From PoT sp049331405 (GTDB lineage Bacteria; Planctomycetota; Planctomycetia; Isosphaerales; Isosphaeraceae), in assembly GCF_049331405.1 (NCBI RefSeq), contig NZ_CP186274.1:4464001-4528000 (forward strand): 64,000 bases of DNA, read 5' to 3'. Every line of letters starts with the position of its first letter. Within the stretch, counting starts at the first letter, position 1. Made by a program: the position numbers and the translations under genes. Shown one piece after another: positions 16,477-25,705 of this stretch. The notes under the pieces were generated by a model. That model was given only the letters and a program-made list of their open reading frames with translations, ran no database searches and was not told where the DNA came from.

Positions 16477-17505
16477 TCACTTCGAGATGTGAGCAGCCGG
16501 CCGGATGCCCGGCTGGAATCCCCCGAAGCGGAAGGGGCGAGGGTGGTACTCGCCCACGAGGGAGACGTTGGCGTCGGCCGAGATCTTATCCTCGAGTCCG
16601 ACCGCCCAGTAGGTGGCGTTGACGAGCAGGCGCCTGACGCCTTCGTTCTCGAGGTCCTGGCCGGCCCCCATGGTCGTGGTGAAGACGCGGGACTTCTTGC
16701 CGCTCTCCCCGGTGAACGACTTGATCCAGGCGACGGGCATCATCGGGTCGTTCTGCTTGCCCTCGACTGGGGCGTCCTTCGGGCTCATGCCGGTGAGCAC
16801 CTGGCCGAGGATCAAGGGCTGGCTGTCGCCGGGAAGGGGGAGGCGGACGCCGTAGACGTCGGTCGGCCCCCAGACGTCGCCGTCCTTGATACCTTTCAGG
16901 ATCGGCTGGCCCTCTTCGCCCTTGGCGACTATGCCCTTGGTGCTCTGATGACCGTGATTGCCATGGTGGCTGATCCAGGTCTCGCCGAGTACCTGCCGGC
17001 CGAAGCCTCCTTCCCAGCCCTTCTCGGAGCTGTTCCAGGAGTACTTGGCATAGGGCCGCCCACCCTTGATGTCGAAGCTGTGGGTCGCCGTGCGGAGGCC
17101 GATGACAGGTCTGCCGGAGTTCACGTAGTCGACGACGTGCTTCATCTGCTCGTCGGGCAGGTCGCGGAACCGGGCCGCGATGATCATGAGGTCGGCCTTG
17201 TCGAGGGCTTCGAGCCCGGGGATGTTGTCGCGACGGTTCGGGTCGATCGTCCCGTCCTTGCCGATCGCGAACAGCACCGTGCAGGTGAATCCGTGTCGGG
17301 TGGCCAGGATCTTGGCGAGTTGGGGAAGCGCCTCTTCGGAGCGGTATTCTTCATCGCCGCTCACGAGGACGACGTGCTTCCCCTTGCCCGCGCCCTCCTT
17401 CCCCTCATAAGTCACCCACTCGGGTTCCGCCCCTCGAGCCAGGCCGGGGATCGTGGTGCAAAGTGTGATCGCCGCCAAAAACCAGCCACCGCGAAGAGAT
17501 CTCAT
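16477..17505 (-). CDS. exported ThuA-like domain protein
   Basis: 342 residues from ATG 17505. A TTG three codons earlier is possible, but the ATG has GGGGG about ten bases upstream. The signal peptide is MRSLRGGWFLAAITLCTTIP, cut near ARGAEP. The body reads as a ThuA-like flavodoxin/amidotransferase-type fold: HVVLVSGDEEYRSEEALPQL, DLMIIAARFRDLPDEQM, VDYVNSGRPVIGLRTATHSF, ETWISHHGNHGHQ and VFTTTMGAGQDLENEGVRRL. ThuA-like proteins are abundant and mostly exported in planctomycetes and are linked to sugar metabolism, but no reaction is established for this type. It is transcribed divergently from the esterase. Confidence 0.85.
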   Translation of the reverse strand: MRSLRGGWFLAAITLCTTIPGLARGAEPEWVTYEGKEGAGKGKHVVLVSGDEEYRSEEALPQLAKILATRHGFTCTVLFAIGKDGTIDPNRRDNIPGLEALDKADLMIIAARFRDLPDEQMKHVVDYVNSGRPVIGLRTATHSFDIKGGRPYAKYSWNSSEKGWEGGFGRQVLGETWISHHGNHGHQSTKGIVAKGEEGQPILKGIKDGDVWGPTDVYGVRLPLPGDSQPLILGQVLTGMSPKDAPVEGKQNDPMMPVAWIKSFTGESGKKSRVFTTTMGAGQDLENEGVRRLLVNATYWAVGLEDKISADANVSLVGEYHPRPFRFGGFQPGIRPAAHISK

Positions 17506-17857
17506 CTTGGCCAAACCCCCGGCTTGTTGCTCGTTGTCGTGACTCTTGGCTCCTCAAGTCCTGCAATCTTAGCGACCTCTTCGACTCCGAGAAAGCAACG
17601 AGTCCGGCGCATCCCGGCACTGGCTCCCTGGCGAGATCCAGTCAACTCCGGTTACCCTGAAGTCAGGAGGATCGATTTGGACTCTGTTCGAAAGCGCTCC
17701 GGGGAGATCGCGAGACCATCGCGCCGGGGCGGCTCGCGGTCGTAGGGGTTGGCGCGACGATTGCGGGCCCACTTCGTCAGATGGAGCGCCTGATCGCTCA
17801 GAAAACGACCGATATCCAATCCTGCTCGTCTCCCTTGGTTTGATAGGACGTCCAACC
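17506..17857. other. divergent intergenic region
   Basis: The 352 bases between the ThuA-like gene (minus) and the esterase (plus) presumably carry two promoters. No strong hairpin or RNA gene was seen. Confidence 0.5.
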
Positions 17858-18973
17858 ATGAACGTACGATTTCAACGCCTGACGTCTTGGCTTGAAGGGA
17901 AACGTCCCGGCACGCTGACCTGGGCCTTCTTGATCCTCGTTTCCACTGCACCCTTTGCCGAAGCCCAGCCCAGGCTCCTGGCCAACCTGAATCACACCAA
18001 TCGGAAGCTCGCCGGCGAAGTCGTCGACTACACGCACAACCACGGTTCCGACCGTCGCATCCAGTCCGCCGTACTGGGAATGCCTCGCGACCTCTACCTG
18101 TACCTGCCTCCGGGCTATTCCCCGAACAATGCGTATCCGCTCCTGCTCTTCTTCCACGTCGCCTCCGTGGACGAGCACATCTTCATCGCGACGGACGTCG
18201 CCCAGCAGCTCGACCGGATGATCCAGCAGGGGGAGATCCCCCCGGTGATCATGGCCTGCCCCGACGGGTCGATCGCGGGCGAAACCCGAGGGCGCTCGCC
18301 GCACTCGTTCTACGTCAACGGCCAGCTCGGGAAGTTCCAGGATCACATCGTCGGCGAGGTGGTCCCATTCCTGATGAGGACGTACTCGATCCGCCCCGAA
18401 CGCCAGGCGCATGGGATCCTGGGCACTTCGGCGGGCGGGTTCGGCGCGATGAACATCGCCATCAAGCACCGCAACCTCTTCGGCAACGTCGCGGCTCTCG
18501 CCGGCCCGATGAACCTGCGATACTCGACCGCCGACGGGAATTACAAGGAAAACTTCGACCCGGCCACGTTCCGCTGGAAGGACGAGTACGACCCTGACGA
18601 GGTCGTCGGCGCCTTCTACTTCGGGCTTCGGAAGGTCCGCGCCAAGAAGTATCTCCAGCCCGTCTTCGGTAGCGGCCCCGGTACGACCGAACGCATCATG
18701 AGCGAGAACCCTGCCGACCTGCTCTTCAGCACCGACCTCAAGCCCGGCGAGCTCGCGATCTACCTCAGCTATCCGGGCAAGGATAACTGGAACTTCGACG
18801 CCCAGGCCGAATCCTTCGCGTGGCTCGCCCAGCAGAAAGGCATCGACCTCACCGTCGACAAGGACCCGCACGCCCGGCACACGCTCGTCTACTTCCGACG
18901 CAACATCGGCCCGGCCTTCCGCTGGATGGGCGGGCACCTCGGTGGACCCGTCTCCTTGACGACGCAGCCTTGA
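17858..18973 (+). CDS. exported alpha/beta-hydrolase esterase (esterase D / enterochelin-esterase type)
   Basis: 371 residues from ATG 17858 (AGGAC upstream; an in-frame TTG at 17840 is less likely). A signal sequence precedes APFAEAQP. The fold markers are RDLYLYLPPGYSPNNAYPLL, PPVIMACPDGS and the nucleophile elbow GTSAGGFG with Ser191. A His in the segment DPHARHTLVYF is a candidate acid-base residue. Such enzymes cleave esters in the periplasm or outside the cell, for example acetyl or feruloyl groups on plant polymers. The substrate is unknown. The stop lies 19 bases from the stop of the convergent HEAT gene. Confidence 0.82.
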   Translation: MNVRFQRLTSWLEGKRPGTLTWAFLILVSTAPFAEAQPRLLANLNHTNRKLAGEVVDYTHNHGSDRRIQSAVLGMPRDLYLYLPPGYSPNNAYPLLLFFHVASVDEHIFIATDVAQQLDRMIQQGEIPPVIMACPDGSIAGETRGRSPHSFYVNGQLGKFQDHIVGEVVPFLMRTYSIRPERQAHGILGTSAGGFGAMNIAIKHRNLFGNVAALAGPMNLRYSTADGNYKENFDPATFRWKDEYDPDEVVGAFYFGLRKVRAKKYLQPVFGSGPGTTERIMSENPADLLFSTDLKPGELAIYLSYPGKDNWNFDAQAESFAWLAQQKGIDLTVDKDPHARHTLVYFRRNIGPAFRWMGGHLGGPVSLTTQP

Positions 18974-18992
18974 GTGGAAGTCTCGGCCTGCA

Positions 18993-20333
18993 TCAAGGCT
19001 TCGGGATCTTCGCGAGTGCCCCCCGGGCCGCGCGGCTCACATCCTGATTCGCATCGTTGGCATTGGCTTCGAGGCTGGGGATCGCCGCCCCAGCTTCGGC
19101 GCCGAACTTCGCCAGCGCCACGGCCGAGGCCACGCGGACGCTCGGCTCCGCGTCGTCCAGGCAGTGGATCAGGTCCGGGATCGACTTCGCGGCCTTGTGG
19201 CCGAGGTCGCCGAGCATCGCGATCGCCTGGCATTTCTCCACCTCGGAGCCCGCGCGGGCGTCCTGGAGAAGTTCGGGCAGATATTTCTCGTTGAAATCGC
19301 GGACGGCGGTCTGGATCGTTTCGAAGGCTCTTTCAGCCTCGCGATGGAGCTCGTTCTCGGGGTCGTCTTTCAGGCGAGCGAGTGCGGGCAAGGCGATCTC
19401 GGCGTCCCCCTTGAGCTGGGTCAGCTTGCTGATGGCCGCCTCGCGGACAAGCTTATTCGGATCCTCGAGCGCCTTGGCGATCTTCTCGACCCACCGTTGC
19501 GAGACATCCTTCGGATGGCACTGGACAACCATCCGCCTGACTTCCGGGTCCGGGTCGTTGACGTGTGATTCGAGCTCGTTGAGTTCCTCCGGGGACAGCC
19601 CATCATACCAGCCGAGTGCTAGCACGACCGAGCTGCGAACGTACTGGCTGTCGTCCTTCAGCAATGGCATCAGGGCCTGGACGATCTGCTGCGTGCGAGC
19701 CTTCTCGCGGATGCAAATGGCCAGGCTCCTCACCGCCATGTTGCGGACCCACTGGTCCTTGTCCTTGATCGCGGCGAAGACGATCTTGAAGGCACGCTCA
19801 TCCTCTTTCGTATAGAAGCCCAGGATGTTGATGCTACTGAGTCGATCCTGCCAGCTTGCCCAGCTCATGGCATCGATGAGGATGGGGATCGCCAGCTTCG
19901 ATTCGGCTGTATTTGGCTCGTTTGACATGGAACTTAGTGCGAGTGCGGCGGCGACCTTATCTTCGCGGTTTGAAGCCTTCAGCATGGCCACTAGCGTCGC
20001 CCTCACCGCCTTGATCGTCGACTCGTCCTTCACTCCTTGGATCACGGAAACGAGACCTCGCGTTGCCTGCACCCTGACTCGAACATCCGAGTCATTCAGG
20101 GCCTCGAGCAAGGGCTCGACCGCCCGGGCCCCTTTCGAGCCCATGCCCTGGAATTCGGCCGCCGCCCGGAGCCTTTCGTCGGGATCCGATGACCTCAGCC
20201 GCTTCAAGGCCACGTAGACGGGATCCTCGACGGTCCAACGAAGGTCGAATACGGCGAGGTAAGCCGCCGTCGCTGCCACAAGGCCGATCAGGTGCCAGAG
20301 TCGCAGTCGAGGCACCGCCATCGTCAGTTTCAT
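18993..20333 (-). CDS. membrane-anchored HEAT-repeat protein
   Basis: 446 residues from ATG 20333, which has GGGGTG upstream; the frame extends to 20405. A single hydrophobic segment near the N-terminus (LWHLIGLVAATAAYLAVF) is followed almost entirely by HEAT/armadillo-type helical pairs. Examples are AVEPLLEALNDSDVRVRVQA, WVRNMAVRSLAICIREKART, ALEDPNKLVREAAISKLTQL and LIHCLDDAEPSVRVASAVAL. HEAT solenoids are protein-binding scaffolds. The anchor suggests that the solenoid sits on the outer face of the inner membrane. No catalytic motif is seen. It is divergent from the SDR gene. Confidence 0.85.
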   Translation of the reverse strand: MKLTMAVPRLRLWHLIGLVAATAAYLAVFDLRWTVEDPVYVALKRLRSSDPDERLRAAAEFQGMGSKGARAVEPLLEALNDSDVRVRVQATRGLVSVIQGVKDESTIKAVRATLVAMLKASNREDKVAAALALSSMSNEPNTAESKLAIPILIDAMSWASWQDRLSSINILGFYTKEDERAFKIVFAAIKDKDQWVRNMAVRSLAICIREKARTQQIVQALMPLLKDDSQYVRSSVVLALGWYDGLSPEELNELESHVNDPDPEVRRMVVQCHPKDVSQRWVEKIAKALEDPNKLVREAAISKLTQLKGDAEIALPALARLKDDPENELHREAERAFETIQTAVRDFNEKYLPELLQDARAGSEVEKCQAIAMLGDLGHKAAKSIPDLIHCLDDAEPSVRVASAVALAKFGAEAGAAIPSLEANANDANQDVSRAARGALAKIPKP

Positions 20334-20617
20334 CGAACACCCCGAGTTATCGTATTGCGGGCGCCGGACCGTAGGGATCGGGAATCGCATCACGCGACTT
20401 AGCACCTATGACATTTGACAGAGTCTACTCGACGCCGACCCGGGTGGATAGCTTGCCGCGTCGGATTCTGACGTGTGTTGCGGATGTCCGACGAGGGTCG
20501 AGGGCTGGAGTCGACGCCTCGCATGCGATAGAGTCGCCCATCCTGGGGCTCGTGAAGCCGTTGCGGTCCTCCGCCCCTTTGGAAATCGTCCCGACTTAGA
20601 GCCGCGGAGAAACCGGC

Positions 20618-21592
20618 GTGCGCGTATTGATGACCGGCGGGTATGGCTGTATCGGATCCTGGGTCGCCAAGCAGTTGATCGACGAGGGGAAGGAAGTCTG
20701 GATCCTCGACCTCAAGGAGGACACGCACAGGCTCGATCTGCTGCTCGAACCGAGCCAGAAGGAGCGGGTCCACTTCGTCGAGGGGGACGTCTCCGACCCG
20801 GCAATCGTGCGATCGACCGTCGAGAGGCTCGAGGCAACGCACCTGCTCCACCTCGCCGGCTTACAGACGCCGACATGCCGGGCGAACCCGATCCTGGGGG
20901 CGAAGGTCAACGTCATCGGCACGCTCGCCGTCTTCGAGGCCGCGGTCGCCCTCAAGGATCAGGTCCAGCGCGTCGTCTACGCGAGTTCCGCTGCCGTGCA
21001 CGGGCCGGCCGATCCCGATAGCCACGGGCCGCTCGCCGACGAGGTGCGCCTCGCCCCGCTGACCCACTACGGCGCGTACAAGGTCTGTAACGAGCTCAAC
21101 GCCAGGGTCTACTGGCTCGACCAGGGGATCACGAGCGTCGGGCTACGTCCCTGGACGGTCTACGGGGTCGGCCGCGACTTCGGCATGACCAGCGAGCCGA
21201 CCAAGGCGATCAAGTCGGCCGTGGCCGGGCGTCCGTATCACATCAGCTACGGCGGGTCGCAGGATTTGCAGTACGTCGGCGACGTTGCGGGCACGTTCCT
21301 CAAGGCCCTGACGGCGCCTTTCGAGGGGGCCGACGCCTTCAACATCCGGGGCGCGGTGGTCCCGATCGAAACCTTCCTCAAGACCTTCCAGGACGTCGCG
21401 CCCGAGGCCGCCAAGCTCGTGACCCACGGCGACCGCCAGTTGCCGATCAACGCCGACCTCGACGACTCCAGGCTCGAGGCCAAGCTCGGCCCCCTGCCCC
21501 GGACTTCGCTCAAGGATGGCATCACCGAGACCTTCGAGCGATTCTCGAGCCTTCAGAAGCAGGGTCGGCTCGACTTGTCCGACCTGGGCTGA
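20618..21592 (+). CDS. NAD-dependent epimerase/dehydratase (extended SDR)
   Basis: 324 residues from GTG 20618, with GGAG eight bases upstream. The Rossmann motif TGGYGCIGSWVAKQL is at residues about 6-20, and the catalytic YGAYK (Tyr-xxx-Lys) and preceding YASSAAVHGP are in place. Members epimerise or dehydrate nucleotide sugars, or reduce related ketones, with NAD(P) in the cytoplasm. The substrate cannot be assigned. It is convergent with the parvulin gene, with a textbook hairpin between them. Confidence 0.9.
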   Translation: MRVLMTGGYGCIGSWVAKQLIDEGKEVWILDLKEDTHRLDLLLEPSQKERVHFVEGDVSDPAIVRSTVERLEATHLLHLAGLQTPTCRANPILGAKVNVIGTLAVFEAAVALKDQVQRVVYASSAAVHGPADPDSHGPLADEVRLAPLTHYGAYKVCNELNARVYWLDQGITSVGLRPWTVYGVGRDFGMTSEPTKAIKSAVAGRPYHISYGGSQDLQYVGDVAGTFLKALTAPFEGADAFNIRGAVVPIETFLKTFQDVAPEAAKLVTHGDRQLPINADLDDSRLEAKLGPLPRTSLKDGITETFERFSSLQKQGRLDLSDLG

Positions 21593-21625
21593 ACCAGCTC
21601 CGCCCGCAAACACATCGGCAACAAA

Positions 21626-21661
21626 AAAGAGCGGCCCATCGCCGGGCCGCTCTCTTGTTTT
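21626..21661. terminator. bidirectional rho-independent terminator
   Basis: AGAGCGGCCC at 21628-21637, loop ATCGCC, complement at 21644-21653. It is flanked by six A on the left and TTGTTTT on the right, so it can act on both strands. It sits between the convergent SDR and parvulin genes. Confidence 0.9.
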
Positions 21662-21689
21662 AAGGTCGTGAAGACTTGCCGCGCCAGGA

Positions 21690-22784
21690 TTACTTGGCGG
21701 CCTTGGCCTTGGTCTTCTCGGCGGCCTTCGCCGGGGTCGGGGCGTCGGCGGGCGGGGCCGGGAAGAGGTCCTTCGGCATGTCGTTGATCTTGATCTGGGC
21801 GGTTTTGCGCTGGGCGGTCAGGAGGTCCTTCTGAAGCTCGGCCGCGTACTGGTTCAGGATGTGGGGGCGGTTCTGATCGAAGTCGAGCTGAGTGCCTTCC
21901 TTGCGGTCGGTCACCAGGATCAGGTGGTAGCCGTAAGGGGTCTCGATCGGGTCGGAGATCACGCCGGGCTTGAGGGCGAAGGCGGCCTTGCTGAACTCCT
22001 CGACAATCCCGTTGTTGAGACCGAAGTAGCCGATGTCGCCGCCGGCCCCTTGCGAGTTCGCCGGATCCTGCGAGAACTTGTTCGCGGCCTCGGCGAACGT
22101 CGTCTTCTTGGCCTCGATGTCCTTCTTGATGCCCGCGAGTTGCTGGCGGACCTTGGCCTTGTCGGCGTCGGTGGCCTTGGGCTCGATGCGGAGCAGGATA
22201 TGGCTCACCTTGACCTGCGTGCCGTTGAGCAGGTCCTTGTGACTGGCCGCGTACTTCTTCAGCTCGGCGTCGGTCCCGCGCTGGTTGACGAACTCGATCC
22301 AGCGGATGCGGTCCGCGTAGATCTTCTTGACGTCTTCCATCCCCTTGTTGCTGTCGACGAGCGTCTGCGCGAGGCTCGTCCCCTCGGTCTCGAGCTGCTT
22401 TTTGAGATTGTTCACCGCCTCGTCGACGCGCTCGGGCGGGACGGGGATCTTGAGGCGGGTGAGGTACTGCGTCACCAACTTCATGTTGATGAGGGTCTCG
22501 ATGGCATCGGTGTAGACCTGCTGCGGATCCTCGAGCGAGATCTGATATTGGCTGAGGAACTCGATGAGGTCCCGACGGGTGATCGGCTCGCCGTTGACGG
22601 TGGCCAGGACCTGCTTCATGAGGGCCAGTTCCGCCGCCGTCGGCTTGGGCGCCGCGGCCTTGGCTGCGGCCGGCGCGGGGGCTTCGGCCTTCTTCGCCGT
22701 CCCCTGGGCCTGCCCCCGCAAGGCGGGGACGACCACCAGGACCATCGCCAGAATCATCACCCCTGGTCGGACAATCGCTCGCAT
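21690..22784 (-). CDS. exported parvulin-type peptidyl-prolyl isomerase (SurA/PrsA-like)
   Basis: 364 residues from ATG 22784, which has a strong GGGAGG upstream; the frame extends to 22955 without a better start. The signal peptide is MRAIVRPGVMILAMVLVVVP, cut near RGQA. An Ala/Pro/Lys-rich linker leads to a SurA-N-like helical part (VLATVNGEPITRRDLIEFL). The rotamase domain follows at about 195-310: VKVSHILLRIEP, FAEAANKFSQDPANSQGAGG, DIGYFG, FALKPGVISDPIETPYGYHL. It should fold exported or outer-membrane proteins in the periplasm. The tail is Ala/Lys-rich. Confidence 0.92.
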   Translation of the reverse strand: MRAIVRPGVMILAMVLVVVPALRGQAQGTAKKAEAPAPAAAKAAAPKPTAAELALMKQVLATVNGEPITRRDLIEFLSQYQISLEDPQQVYTDAIETLINMKLVTQYLTRLKIPVPPERVDEAVNNLKKQLETEGTSLAQTLVDSNKGMEDVKKIYADRIRWIEFVNQRGTDAELKKYAASHKDLLNGTQVKVSHILLRIEPKATDADKAKVRQQLAGIKKDIEAKKTTFAEAANKFSQDPANSQGAGGDIGYFGLNNGIVEEFSKAAFALKPGVISDPIETPYGYHLILVTDRKEGTQLDFDQNRPHILNQYAAELQKDLLTAQRKTAQIKINDMPKDLFPAPPADAPTPAKAAEKTKAKAAK

Positions 22785-22923
22785 CAAAAGCCTCCCTGAC
22801 AGATTCGAACGCACGTCCAGCGGTCGCGAAATCGAGTCGTTCGTGACCGAATTGTAGGAATTATACGGATTTCGCGGAATCGTGCCGCGCGAATCAGGAC
22901 CCAAATCCGCAAGACGGGGGATT

Positions 22924-23664
22924 TCAGCGGGTTTGAATCCCGATCGACCGCGCAAGTTCGGGTATATCGGGCAGGCGCTCGTGGGAAAAGACCTGGAAGC
23001 TGGGGTTGTCGGGGGGGAGATCCAGGAAGGGGGTCTCGGGCCAGATCTGGATGACCTTCCAGCTCAGGTAGCTCAGGAAGCAATACATCGCGATCGTCGT
23101 CCAGGGCGAAGGGGCCCAGAACTTCATCGCCGTGCCGAAGGCCTTGTTGACCCGTGCCCCTTGCAGGTCGACGCTGCAGATCTCGTCCAGGAGCAGGTGC
23201 GAGAAGAAGCCGATCATCACGGCCATGGCCATGACAAGGCGGAGAAGCGGATTGTCGGTGGGATAGTAGAGGTATGCCAGGCAGCCCCAGACGGCGCAGG
23301 TGGGCAGGCTGTGGCTCATCCCTCGGTGGACGGTCAAATGTCCCATGATACGCTTGAAGCCGTGGCGCACCATGGCGTAAGAGGCGACGACCGCCCAGAG
23401 ATGGAGCTCGAAGGGGGGCTCGGGATCCATCCTGCCGAGCTTCTGCCAGACGGCAAGCGCGACGAGGACTCCAAGGATCCCGGTGAAGCCCCTCAGCTCG
23501 ACCCCCGATGCGGAGTCGAGATCTGGCAAGAGGCCGCTCAAGGTCGTGAGCAATATCGCCACGGTCCCATAGAGCCAGTGGACTCGGGCGACGAAGAAGG
23601 TGGCACCGGCGTAGGCCACGCCGAGCACGCTCGCGAAAGTCAGGTGTTGTCGGTAGTTGCCCAC
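22924..23664 (-). CDS. YdjM-like membrane-bound metal-dependent hydrolase (DUF457)
   Basis: 246 residues from GTG 23664, with AGGGAC upstream. Several hydrophobic segments carry the family's His/Asp residues: an aspartate pair in LLPDLDSASG, MGHLTVHRGMSHSLPT and MIGFFSHLLLDEICSVDL. These match the LexA-regulated YdjM/DUF457 inner-membrane family, thought to be zinc-dependent hydrolases. The substrate is unknown. The gene lies 140 bases upstream of the parvulin gene on the same strand. I saw no LexA-type box next to it. Confidence 0.8.
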   Translation of the reverse strand: MGNYRQHLTFASVLGVAYAGATFFVARVHWLYGTVAILLTTLSGLLPDLDSASGVELRGFTGILGVLVALAVWQKLGRMDPEPPFELHLWAVVASYAMVRHGFKRIMGHLTVHRGMSHSLPTCAVWGCLAYLYYPTDNPLLRLVMAMAVMIGFFSHLLLDEICSVDLQGARVNKAFGTAMKFWAPSPWTTIAMYCFLSYLSWKVIQIWPETPFLDLPPDNPSFQVFSHERLPDIPELARSIGIQTR

Positions 23665-23803
23665 TCGTCCCTGAGTGGCTATGAGGCAATTGGCGGATGG
23701 ATTACCTGGGGGCGGGATCCTAATTGGGATGCCCGCCCCTCCGAATCAATGGTCGTCGCCGCGCTGATGGACCACCCGCACGTTGCCGGGAGCCAATCCC
23801 TCG

Positions 23804-24961
23804 TTAGGCCGCCTGAAGCCAGCTTCGGATGCGCCCGAGCTCGCCGGACCATTCCGGACCGGTTCGGCACCGGCCGTAGGCATCGTACAGAAGGTCGAGG
23901 GTCTCGACCAGATGTCTTAGCCCGTCGATCCGCCCGACCTTGATCTCGTCGCCCGACGCCCCTTCGATCTTGGGGATGCTGGCGCCGGAGACGGCCAGGG
24001 TCTCGGCCTGGAGGGTCAGCTCGTACTGAATGCCGTGGCGGACGAGGATGAGCCCGGCCTTGCGGGGGATCTTGCCGGCCTGGAGGGCGCGGAAGGCTTC
24101 CGGAAGGCGGGTCGGGCCTTCATTCGTGAGTTGGTCGCGGCCGGTCTCGCCCCTCGGGCAATCGAGGAGGAGGGTCTTGGCGACCATCACGGTGACTTCG
24201 GAGTCGTCCGGCAGCTTGATGGTATCGCCGTCGAGTTGGAGGGTATGCCAGAGCCAGACGAGGAACTCATTGCCCCAGAAGTCCCGGTTCGTGGCATCGC
24301 TGTCGGTCCAGGCGACCGTCGAATGCGAATCGGGGCCGATGAAGCCGATGGGCCCGAAATCCTCGACGGTGCGCTCGTGGCCGTGGACCTCGGCCTGCGT
24401 GTAGGCGAGGCTGCCGGCGGTCACGGGCTCGAGGGTGCGGTCGAACGTCTCGCGGAAGAGGCCTTGCAGGCGGTCGAGCACGGAGTTGCTGGTGGCCCCG
24501 ACGTAGAGGATGTTCGACTGGCCGTCCCAGAGGACAGGATAGTGGGCCATCCGACGGAAGCGGCCGTCCCCGGCTTCGGCCTCGGCGCGGATCCGGGCGG
24601 CTTCCTTCGCCTCCTGGCGCTGGGCCTTGGTGGGGTAGCCGCTGGGGTTCATCTGGGCGCGGGCGTCGGTCTCGATCTTGGTATAAGCCCGCAGCAGGGA
24701 GCCGGGGATCTTGTCCGTGTCGACCCGGATCGCCAGGTGGAGCGCGTCGTTGATGATGTTCTTGGCGAGGTCGAAGGAGACGTCCAGGACGTGATCACCG
24801 CCCGACCAGCCGACTGAGACGCCGTCGTTCGGGTCGGGCCCGCCGTGGCGTCCGATCGCGTGTTGGTTGACCAGTTCCAGCAGCTCTTCGCCGAACGGCA
24901 AGGGGTCCGACCCACTGACCCGATAGCGCACGTACGTGATGCGTCCGTTCAAGAACCCCAT
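23804..24961 (-). CDS. RdgC-like protein (recombination-associated, tentative)
   Basis: 385 residues from ATG 24961, which has GGAGGAT upstream; the frame runs to 25063. I tentatively place it in the RdgC family. The layout parallels RdgC: an N-terminal beta domain (MGFLNGRITYVRYRVSG), then a charged helix (TKAQRQEAKEAARIRAEAEA), then a beta domain (LWDGQSNILYVGATSNSVLD), then LQGLFRETFDRTLEPV. RdgC forms DNA-encircling dimers that limit RecA activity. Residue-level identity to E. coli RdgC looks low, so a profile search is needed before trusting the name. Just upstream, on the same strand, lies YajQ. Confidence 0.5.
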   Translation of the reverse strand: MGFLNGRITYVRYRVSGSDPLPFGEELLELVNQHAIGRHGGPDPNDGVSVGWSGGDHVLDVSFDLAKNIINDALHLAIRVDTDKIPGSLLRAYTKIETDARAQMNPSGYPTKAQRQEAKEAARIRAEAEAGDGRFRRMAHYPVLWDGQSNILYVGATSNSVLDRLQGLFRETFDRTLEPVTAGSLAYTQAEVHGHERTVEDFGPIGFIGPDSHSTVAWTDSDATNRDFWGNEFLVWLWHTLQLDGDTIKLPDDSEVTVMVAKTLLLDCPRGETGRDQLTNEGPTRLPEAFRALQAGKIPRKAGLILVRHGIQYELTLQAETLAVSGASIPKIEGASGDEIKVGRIDGLRHLVETLDLLYDAYGRCRTGPEWSGELGRIRSWLQAA

Positions 24962-25117
24962 TGCGATGATCCTCCATGTTCCGCGCTGCCGATTCCACGG
25001 CGGCCTATCCCCCGGTCGACCCGGGCCTCCCCATTCATCGGACGGCCGCGCGGCGGCACTCAAAGCGAAGCGGACACGGAAGACGGCTCGGTGCGTCGGA
25101 CGTAGCGGTCGGACCTC

Positions 25118-25615
25118 TCAGGTAAAGTTGACGAACTGGAGCGGATACTCGGGCCCGTTCTCCTTCAGGTAGGCGATCACCGACTGGAGCTCGTCGATCT
25201 TCTTGCCGGTCACGCGCACCTTGCTATCCATGATCTGAGCCTGGACCTTGATCCCCATCTGCTTGATCTGCTTGACCAGCTTCTTGGCGTCGTCGGTCTC
25301 GATGCCGATGTGGAGCGTGAGGGTCTCGCGGACCGAGTCGTGCGTCGCCTCCTCGAGCTTACCTCGCTTGAGGGCGTTCACGGACACACCGCGCTTCGCC
25401 ATCTTCTCCTTGAGCACCTGGATCACGGTGTCGAGCTGCCCCTTGTGATCTGCGAGGAGCGTCAGGTTGTTGTCCTTCTTGTTGTACTCGATCGAAGCAC
25501 GCGTCCCCTTGAAATCATAGCGGACGGCGATCTCGTGCTGGGCTTGCACCACCGCGTTGTGCATCTCGGCGGTATTGATCTCACTGACGATGTCGAATGC
25601 GTGATTATCGGCCAT
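25118..25615 (-). CDS. yajQ: YajQ family nucleotide-binding protein
   Basis: 165 residues, the usual length, collinear with the whole UPF0234/YajQ family: FDIVSEINTAEMHNAVVQAQ, AVRYDFKGTRASIEY and the C-terminal IMDSKVRVTGKKIDELQSVI. It has two ferredoxin-like halves. In Xanthomonas and Pseudomonas homologues bind cyclic di-GMP and act with a transcription factor. That would fit the diguanylate cyclase at 14.6 kb, but a link is only inference. ATG 25615 lacks a strong ribosome site. Confidence 0.93.
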   Translation of the reverse strand: MADNHAFDIVSEINTAEMHNAVVQAQHEIAVRYDFKGTRASIEYNKKDNNLTLLADHKGQLDTVIQVLKEKMAKRGVSVNALKRGKLEEATHDSVRETLTLHIGIETDDAKKLVKQIKQMGIKVQAQIMDSKVRVTGKKIDELQSVIAYLKENGPEYPLQFVNFT

Positions 25616-25705
25616 ATTCGGGCACCCCGCACGAGTGATTAAGCGAATGGAATCCCGCCGGAGGGGGTCGACGACCGCCCTCTCGCGGATCGGTTCAGGC
25701 TGCCA

